Below are positions 29,745-34,468 of a stretch of DNA of 34,468 nt, one piece after another. Within the stretch, counting starts at the first letter, position 1. Every line of letters starts with the position of its first letter. Source of the DNA: Actinomycetota bacterium (GTDB lineage Bacteria; Actinomycetota; Acidimicrobiia; Acidimicrobiales; Ilumatobacteraceae). The notes under the pieces are model-generated. The model saw only the letters and a list, made by a program, of their open reading frames with translations. It searched no databases and was not told the origin of the DNA. The stretch lies in assembly GCA_009711295.1 (NCBI GenBank), contig WLST01000011.1:1-34468 (forward strand), in the 5' to 3' direction. The translations under genes and the position numbers were made by a program.

Positions 29745-30698
29745 GTGAGCGATCAACTTAATGTTCTAAAAAATGAATTGTCACACCATGTAGTGGGTCA
29801 AGAGCGAGTCATTGAACGACTCATCGTGTCGTTGCTTGCTAACGGTCATTGTCTTTTAGAAGGTGTTCCGGGTGTCGGAAAAACCATGATGACCTCTACC
29901 TTGGCGCAAATGGTGGGTGGAACCTTCTCGCGTATTCAGTTCACGCCAGACCTTTTGCCCTCCGACATTGTGGGCACACGTATTTATCGGGCATCGAAAG
30001 AATCTTTCGATATTGAACTCGGTCCTATATTCGCCAACTTTGTATTGGCCGATGAAATCAACCGAGCACCAGCAAAAGTGCAGTCAGCTTTGCTCGAAGT
30101 AATGGCAGAACGCCAAGTAACTATTGGTGGTGTCAGTACAAAACTTGCGTTGCCATTCATGGTGCTTGCAACACAGAACCCCATTGAGCAAGAGGGCGTG
30201 TATTTGCTTCCTGAAGCACAGCGTGACCGCTTCCTCATGCGCGTTCCTGTTGATTACCCAACGCTTGCTGAAGAGCATGAAATTGCGCGACGGAGTTCCA
30301 TGCCAGCGCGCGCACCGCAACAAGTGCTGTCGATCGATGAATTGGTGTCGTTGCAATTACAAGCAAATGCGCTACCGGTTCCCGATGCGGTGCAAGATTA
30401 TGCAGTGCGTTTGGTGATGGCCACACGTAATCCACGCGAATTTGGGTTTGACTCACTCGATGGTTGGCTGTCTTTCGGGGCAAGTCCTCGTGCAACAATC
30501 GGCTTACTTGCTGCCGGCCGCGGTTTGGCATTAATGCGCAAACACAGTGTGGTGCAGGTGCAAGACATTTACGACATCGCTTACGACGTGCTCAATCATC
30601 GTCTTGTGTTGTCGTGGGATGCAGTAACGCGTGGAGCATCGGTAGACGAATTCATTGTTGCGTTGCTCGAGCGAGTGCTCGCACCTGTGGGTTGGTGA
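29745..30698 (+). CDS. MoxR-family AAA+ ATPase
   Basis: 317 residues with a GTG start. Walker A GVPGVGKT (40-47), Walker B VLADEINRAP, sensor 1 MVLATQNPIEQEG, then RDRFLMRVPVDYP (arginine finger region) and a lid domain. MoxR proteins act as chaperones that load metals or assemble complexes with VWA-domain partners, here the DUF58 and VWA proteins encoded next. One base separates the stop from the DUF58 start. Confidence 0.95.
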   Translation: MSDQLNVLKNELSHHVVGQERVIERLIVSLLANGHCLLEGVPGVGKTMMTSTLAQMVGGTFSRIQFTPDLLPSDIVGTRIYRASKESFDIELGPIFANFVLADEINRAPAKVQSALLEVMAERQVTIGGVSTKLALPFMVLATQNPIEQEGVYLLPEAQRDRFLMRVPVDYPTLAEEHEIARRSSMPARAPQQVLSIDELVSLQLQANALPVPDAVQDYAVRLVMATRNPREFGFDSLDGWLSFGASPRATIGLLAAGRGLALMRKHSVVQVQDIYDIAYDVLNHRLVLSWDAVTRGASVDEFIVALLERVLAPVGW

Positions 30699-30699
30699 C

Positions 30700-31584
30700 A
30701 TGGCGCTTTCTGCCCCACCTCGGTTGCCGCCCTCACTTCTTCCAGTTAGCCGAAGAATCTCGGGGCTTTTGCATGGCGACTATTCGGGTCTTTTGCATCG
30801 TGCCGGTTCTGAAATTGGTGACACACGTCGGTATATGGAAGGCGATGACGTGCGCCGTATTGATTGGCCTGCAACTGCTCGCACCAATGAAACACAAGTA
30901 CACGACACCATCGCCGACCACGAATTGGAAGCTTGGCTTGTAGTCGACACTTCAGCCAGCATGAATTTTGGTACAGGAAAAATAACAAAAGCACAGATGG
31001 CTAGTGATGTAGCAGGTGCATTTGGCTATCTCATTTCCCACACAGGAAATCGCCTGGGTTGTGTTACTACTGCGCGTTCTGCTGAATCACTCATGCCGCG
31101 AAGTGGTACACATCAACTGGCCCAGGTGTTGGGAAAACTGGCAAAGAACAATGACGATGCTGGAACCTTGGCGCAAGCACTAGAAAAATGTTTGTCGGCA
31201 AGCACGCGACGTGGTCTTGTAGTTGTGGTCTCTGATTTCTTTGATGAGTCACCTTGGCAAAATGCGATGTCGCAACTTGCGCAAAAACACGATGTCATCG
31301 CAGTCGCAGTTTCCGACCGCCGTGAACATGAGTTTCAAGATGTTGGAATTGTTGAGTTTCGCGATGTGGAATCGGGAAAAACACTCCGCATCGATACCTC
31401 ACAAACAGGGTGGCGAGATAATTTCGCTACCTCCGCGCAGCAGCGTCATCAAAAAATCGCCAACGACATTCGCCTGGCGCGTGCCGACGGTTTGTCGCTA
31501 TGTGCCGATGAAGATTGGGTCGCACAACTTGCTACTTTCTTACGCACACGAAAGCGCCGATTAGCAATGGGGCATCGTCGATGA
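30700..31584 (+). CDS. DUF58 protein (VWA-like partner of MoxR)
   Basis: 294 residues. The DUF58 core motif GDTRRYMEGDDVRRIDWPATART is near the N-terminus, followed by a VWA-like fold with a MIDAS-type DTSASM segment (AWLVVDTSASMNFG) and VVVVSDFFDESPW. It is usually encoded beside moxR, as here. No membrane helix is present, so it is cytoplasmic, unlike the next protein. The stop overlaps the following ATG by four bases (ATGA). Confidence 0.92.
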   Translation: MALSAPPRLPPSLLPVSRRISGLLHGDYSGLLHRAGSEIGDTRRYMEGDDVRRIDWPATARTNETQVHDTIADHELEAWLVVDTSASMNFGTGKITKAQMASDVAGAFGYLISHTGNRLGCVTTARSAESLMPRSGTHQLAQVLGKLAKNNDDAGTLAQALEKCLSASTRRGLVVVVSDFFDESPWQNAMSQLAQKHDVIAVAVSDRREHEFQDVGIVEFRDVESGKTLRIDTSQTGWRDNFATSAQQRHQKIANDIRLARADGLSLCADEDWVAQLATFLRTRKRRLAMGHRR

Positions 31585-32540
31585 TTGCGCTCTATTTGCT
31601 TGAGCCTTGGAGACTTTTGCTCCTGGTCGTTCCTGGGTTGCTCCTTGTGTTCATCTACCTGTCAGGCAAGAAACGATCTGAATCTGCGGTTTCGTTCAGT
31701 GCGCTCGGCATGTTGGAGGGCTTGGTTGAAAAGCCACGGAGGTGGAAAAGCAGTACACCAGTAGGGCTTGTTGTGGTGGCGCTCGTCCTTGGCGTGTTCG
31801 GTTTTGCTCGTCCGGCAACTAATGGTGTTGATGCCGGTAGTAAAGCGGTAGTGGTGTTGGCCATCGACGTGTCGTTGTCGATGAGCGCCATAGACGTAGA
31901 GCCATCACGTATTGAAGTGGCAAAAGATGCAGCACTTCGCTTTGTGGCAAAAGCACCAAGCAACACACTCATTGGTGTTGTGGCTTTCGACAGCAATGCA
32001 CGGCAAATCATTGCTGCGACCGACAACAAAGCAGCGATTTCGCGAGTAGTGACTGCGCTTCAGCCCGGAACGGGTACAGCAATTGGTGAAGCCATTTATG
32101 CGGCGCTCGACACCATTTCATCGGCCGTCGACCCAAGCGGTGGCACTAAAAATGCGGGCACTATTATTTTGTTGTCAGATGGAACCACAACAACAGGTCG
32201 CCCCGACACAGAAGCAGCTGCTGAAGCCCAATCGCTCGGCGTCAAAATCAATACCATTGCATTTGGTACGCAAGATGGAACGGTGACAACTCCCGATGGC
32301 CAGGTGGTGCCGGTACCGCCCGATGAACAAGCACTCAGCAACATTGCCGATGTTGCTCGTGGCAAGTCGTTTACTGCAGCAACTGCGAAAGACCTGCAGG
32401 CAATTTACGATTCGCTCAGCGAAGCCGTTGTGCGCAAAACAAATGTGCACGAACACGGCGATGTTCTCACCATGCTCAGCTTGTTGGCGATGTTTGCCGC
32501 ATCTGTTTTGTCGTTGCGATGGTTCCGCCGCATTATTTGA
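31581..32540 (+). CDS. BatA-like membrane protein with VWA domain
   Basis: 319 residues. Two N-terminal membrane helices (about 9-27 and 61-77), an extracytoplasmic or cytoplasmic VWA domain with a perfect MIDAS motif DVSLSMS and later TGTAIGEAIYAAL (MIDAS threonine) and ILLSDGTTTTGRPD (MIDAS aspartate), and one C-terminal helix (about 297-313). The layout is that of BatA/BatB aerotolerance-type proteins, which work with MoxR and DUF58 partners in envelope stress or metal-dependent assembly. ATG 31581 is chosen by the ATGA overlap; an upstream in-frame stretch belongs to the DUF58 gene. Confidence 0.92.
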   Translation: MIALYLLEPWRLLLLVVPGLLLVFIYLSGKKRSESAVSFSALGMLEGLVEKPRRWKSSTPVGLVVVALVLGVFGFARPATNGVDAGSKAVVVLAIDVSLSMSAIDVEPSRIEVAKDAALRFVAKAPSNTLIGVVAFDSNARQIIAATDNKAAISRVVTALQPGTGTAIGEAIYAALDTISSAVDPSGGTKNAGTIILLSDGTTTTGRPDTEAAAEAQSLGVKINTIAFGTQDGTVTTPDGQVVPVPPDEQALSNIADVARGKSFTAATAKDLQAIYDSLSEAVVRKTNVHEHGDVLTMLSLLAMFAASVLSLRWFRRII

Positions 32541-32544
32541 GCAC

Positions 32545-32550
32545 TAATCT
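32545..32550 (+). promoter_or_regulatory. -10 hexamer TAATCT of the methyltransferase gene
   Basis: TAATCT is followed by TCAGTA and the ATG at 32557, four bases after the VWA gene's stop. It suggests a separate leaderless transcript although the genes are close. Confidence 0.45.
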
Positions 32551-32556
32551 TCAGTA

Positions 32557-33705
32557 ATGAGCATCACTGAATTTCTTGACAGTGTCGAGATAGCTCATTT
32601 CACATCTGCAGAAGAGTTCTGGGAACGCCTTCACGGGCTACCCAATAAAGATATTGCAGTCATTGCGAGAACTATTTTTGAAGAGCGTCAGTCTGGTCGG
32701 GTGAACCCGGTGCACTCGGCATTCTTTTTTGAATCGCTGGAAAATAGTCAGTTCTTCCACAGTGTGGTATCGCCCTACCTCAATGTTTTATTGCAAGAAC
32801 TAGATGCAATTGATCTTCCACCTGGTGACATTTTGGAATTGGGAAGTGGTGCTGGCGTTGTCGCGTGCTTCTTGGCACAGAAGTATCCAGAAAAAAAAGT
32901 TGTAGGAATTGACCTTCTTCCCGCTGTCGTGGCGACGGCACAAAAACTCGCACAGTTGCTGGGACTTTCCAATGTTGAATTCCATCAGCAAGAAATTGCG
33001 GGTCTCCGGTTAGGGAAAACGTTTGGTTGCGTTCTTTCGGTTGCGCTTCGCGAAGAGATGTCATCAGGTCGGCAGGGGTCGTTTGGTTATTTTTCGGCTA
33101 TCTCTGAACTTCCGAATGCAATCGTTGCATCTGCGTCACCACTGTCGCAGTGTGTTGCGCAGCATCTGGCAGATGGTGGGTTATATGTATCACTTGAGCG
33201 GTGCCACGATGTCGCGTCTATTGCTACATGGGTAGGCGAGATGCAATCAGTGGGTATTGCCCCAATGCTTGAGAACAGCACGATGCTCATGTTCACTGGC
33301 GTGCTTACGGGGGCAGAAAAGATGCCGCTGTTGTTATCTACTCATGCCGATACCAGGGTTGATGCAGAGTCATTACTGCAGTGGCGGATGAATGGAAGTA
33401 ATGAGATGCAAAGCGATGAACTCGCCATTGAATCTCGCATTTATTCACAACGGGCTTGGCGAGTGGTGAAGGCAACCGAATTTGGCATTCGTGACGAATT
33501 GGGCGATGCCGCAGCACGCGTCTACTTATTAGAGTGCGACCGCGAAGGGCTCGTGTATTTCACAACAAATCGCGGGGCGCGCGAAATCATTTTTGAAACA
33601 TCTTTTGGTGGTGCACAAATATTGACCAATAAGTTTGAACACTTGCTGGGTGAACTCACCTACAACCCGAGTGTTGTAGACGTGCGCAGTATTACTTCGT
33701 TGTAA
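32557..33705 (+). CDS. SAM-dependent methyltransferase-like protein with unknown C-terminal region
   Basis: 382 residues. The Rossmann methyltransferase motif I is ILELGSGAG (92-100) and motif II the acidic KVVGIDL (114-120), followed by SNVEFHQQEIAGL. Before the fold is a helical N-terminus of about 85 residues. After it lies a stretch of about 150 residues (from about 230) with no recognised family, ending with LLGELTYNPSVVDVRSITSL. The target is unknown. The 3' end overlaps the convergent universal stress gene by 14 bases. A leaderless -10 sits six bases before the ATG. Confidence 0.75.
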   Translation: MSITEFLDSVEIAHFTSAEEFWERLHGLPNKDIAVIARTIFEERQSGRVNPVHSAFFFESLENSQFFHSVVSPYLNVLLQELDAIDLPPGDILELGSGAGVVACFLAQKYPEKKVVGIDLLPAVVATAQKLAQLLGLSNVEFHQQEIAGLRLGKTFGCVLSVALREEMSSGRQGSFGYFSAISELPNAIVASASPLSQCVAQHLADGGLYVSLERCHDVASIATWVGEMQSVGIAPMLENSTMLMFTGVLTGAEKMPLLLSTHADTRVDAESLLQWRMNGSNEMQSDELAIESRIYSQRAWRVVKATEFGIRDELGDAAARVYLLECDREGLVYFTTNRGAREIIFETSFGGAQILTNKFEHLLGELTYNPSVVDVRSITSL

Positions 33706-34135
33706 CGCGGTTGTCGGGTGGAATAACCACCACAGGAACCGTGGCATGTCGAGTGACGTAGTCGGCAACTGAACCCAGCAAAATGCCAGCGATCCCACTA
33801 TGACCGCGTGCCCCAATGACCAGCATGTCAATGTTTGGAATATTTAAAGTGTCGCGAGCATCGCCTTCAATGAGGTCACGCTTCAACATCACCTCGTGTT
33901 CTTTGGCCAATGGAACGAAGCGAACGAACTCTGCTTCCAGCAACTCGGTGGCAGCAGTGTCGTCAATGGTGAATGCCGTCGCAAGTTCCGTGCCATATAC
34001 ATAGGGGTGCCAAACATGAACCAAAATAACGGTGTCGCTTTGGCGAGCATGTTCAATTGCCCATTTCACCGCTGCATGAGAGTTTTCTGAGCCGTCTATT
34101 CCTACTGCAATGCGTTGTTTTGGGTGCTTCGACAT
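33692..34135 (-). CDS. Universal stress protein (UspA family)
   Basis: 147 residues. The family begins IAVGIDGSENSHAAVKWAIEHA and ends with the ATP-binding motif GARGHSGIAGILLGS, which fits G-x2-G-x9-G-S, followed by VPVVVIPP. It is likely an ATP-binding single-domain Usp acting in stress or starvation. The start ATG 34135 has TACCCT six bases upstream, and an inverted repeat at 34158-34172 covers the place of its -35, so it may be regulated there. Confidence 0.93.
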   Translation of the reverse strand: MSKHPKQRIAVGIDGSENSHAAVKWAIEHARQSDTVILVHVWHPYVYGTELATAFTIDDTAATELLEAEFVRFVPLAKEHEVMLKRDLIEGDARDTLNIPNIDMLVIGARGHSGIAGILLGSVADYVTRHATVPVVVIPPDNRVTTK

Positions 34136-34141
34136 AAGGGA

Positions 34142-34147
34142 AGGGTA
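34142..34147 (-). promoter_or_regulatory. -10 hexamer TACCCT of the universal stress gene
   Basis: On the minus strand TACCCT is followed by TCCCTT and the ATG at 34135, the TANNNT-N6-start arrangement. Confidence 0.5.
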
Positions 34148-34157
34148 TGACAGCCCA

Positions 34158-34172
34158 TCTCGTTATACGAGA
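34158..34172. repeat. Short inverted repeat TCTCGT-TAT-ACGAGA
   Basis: A perfect 6-bp inverted repeat with a 3-base spacer, between the end of the release-factor gene and the usp promoter. It has no T run in either direction, so it is more likely an operator for the usp gene than a terminator. Confidence 0.4.
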
Positions 34173-34183
34173 GGAAAAAGTAC

Positions 34184-34468
34184 CTATTTTGTTGAATCGG
34201 TATCGGCCAAAATAGGGGTGAGGGTGAGCTCTGGTTCGTCGGCTTCTAGGCGCTGCAGGCGATATTTGTTTTCGAAAAGTGCAACGAGAGCATTGTCGCC
34301 CCGCTTCAAAATGCGAATGCCGCCAATGCGACGCAAACGGTCGACGCTCTTCTCATCAGTGATGCGTATGGCCTGGTAAACAGCGGGGTTGACTTCAACA
34401 GGTGAATTGAATTCACTAGCGAGTCGGTAAGCAAATACTTCGATTTGCAGTGCGCCAACAGCAGCCAA
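34184..34468 (-). CDS. prfC: Peptide chain release factor 3, C-terminal end (partial, 5' end outside window)
   Basis: The frame is open from the right edge of the window to TAG at 34186-34184. The visible 95 residues match the C-terminal domain of RF3: LAAVGALQIEVFAYRLASEFNSPVEV, then a stretch ending IRILKRGDNALVALFENKYRLQRLEADEPELTLTPI. RF3 is the GTPase that recycles release factors RF1/RF2 from the ribosome after termination. The G domain lies outside the window. Other translational GTPases are less likely because the AVGxLQxEVxxYRL motif is specific to RF3. Confidence 0.86.
   Translation of the reverse strand: MAAVGALQIEVFAYRLASEFNSPVEVNPAVYQAIRITDEKSVDRLRRIGGIRILKRGDNALVALFENKYRLQRLEADEPELTLTPILADTDSTK

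Noticed and set aside
34158-34172. Terminator of prfC
   Set aside because: The stem is only six base pairs and no T run follows in the minus-strand direction.

Overview
The window is about 34.5 kb of very compact bacterial chromosome. Roughly 37 protein genes were recognised, most separated by fewer than 50 bases, and no gene-free stretch exceeds 300 bases. No tRNA, rRNA, CRISPR array, insertion sequence or phage gene was seen. Base composition is moderate (roughly half G+C by eye). The gene families (DUF4916, F420-type PPOX proteins, a Liv transporter beside P450/SDR genes, a MoxR/DUF58/VWA operon, CsoR family) point to Actinomycetota. My best guess is an aquatic member of Acidimicrobiia (Ilumatobacter-like); this is inference from gene content only.

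Left part (1-11.5 kb): the 3' end of ilvC with a strong terminator; a metY-type sulfhydrylase under a large palindrome; a NUDIX-like gene; a small hypothetical gene; an unusual Fpg/Nei glycosylase; an ABC exporter operon (ATPase, FtsX-type permease, PPOX protein). Then comes a two-gene operon of AhpD-like proteins, the second of which reads through an in-frame TGA in a CxxU motif followed by a hairpin: a probable selenoprotein. Next are a nitroreductase, an NMN adenylyltransferase-like gene, a 1-Cys peroxiredoxin with the same palindrome as metY, a CstR-like persulfide-sensor repressor with its own operator, and a secreted polysaccharide deacetylase. Sulfur, selenium and thiol redox chemistry recur through this stretch.

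Middle (11.5-28.2 kb): an ECF-like sigma factor, then a branched-chain-amino-acid-type ABC importer (binding protein, fused LivH-LivM permease, LivG, LivF) with an internal terminator after the binding-protein gene. Next is a probable catabolic block: MaoC-like hydratase, three SDR dehydrogenases, a canonical P450 joined to a P450 paralogue that has lost its heme-cysteine motif, a PPOX protein, a Rieske oxygenase and a VOC protein. The mix suggests oxidation of an alicyclic or isoprenoid-like substrate; the substrate is unknown.

Right part (28.3-34.5 kb): an HtrA-like membrane protease, a MoxR / DUF58 / VWA operon, a methyltransferase with an unknown C-terminal part, a universal stress protein, and the C-terminal end of peptide chain release factor 3.

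A repeated signal runs through the window. At least eleven genes have a TANNNT hexamer ending 6 or 7 bases before the start codon and no Shine-Dalgarno sequence. This is the arrangement of leaderless transcription, and it helps fix several starts. Genes inside operons, and a few first genes, use clear Shine-Dalgarno sites instead.
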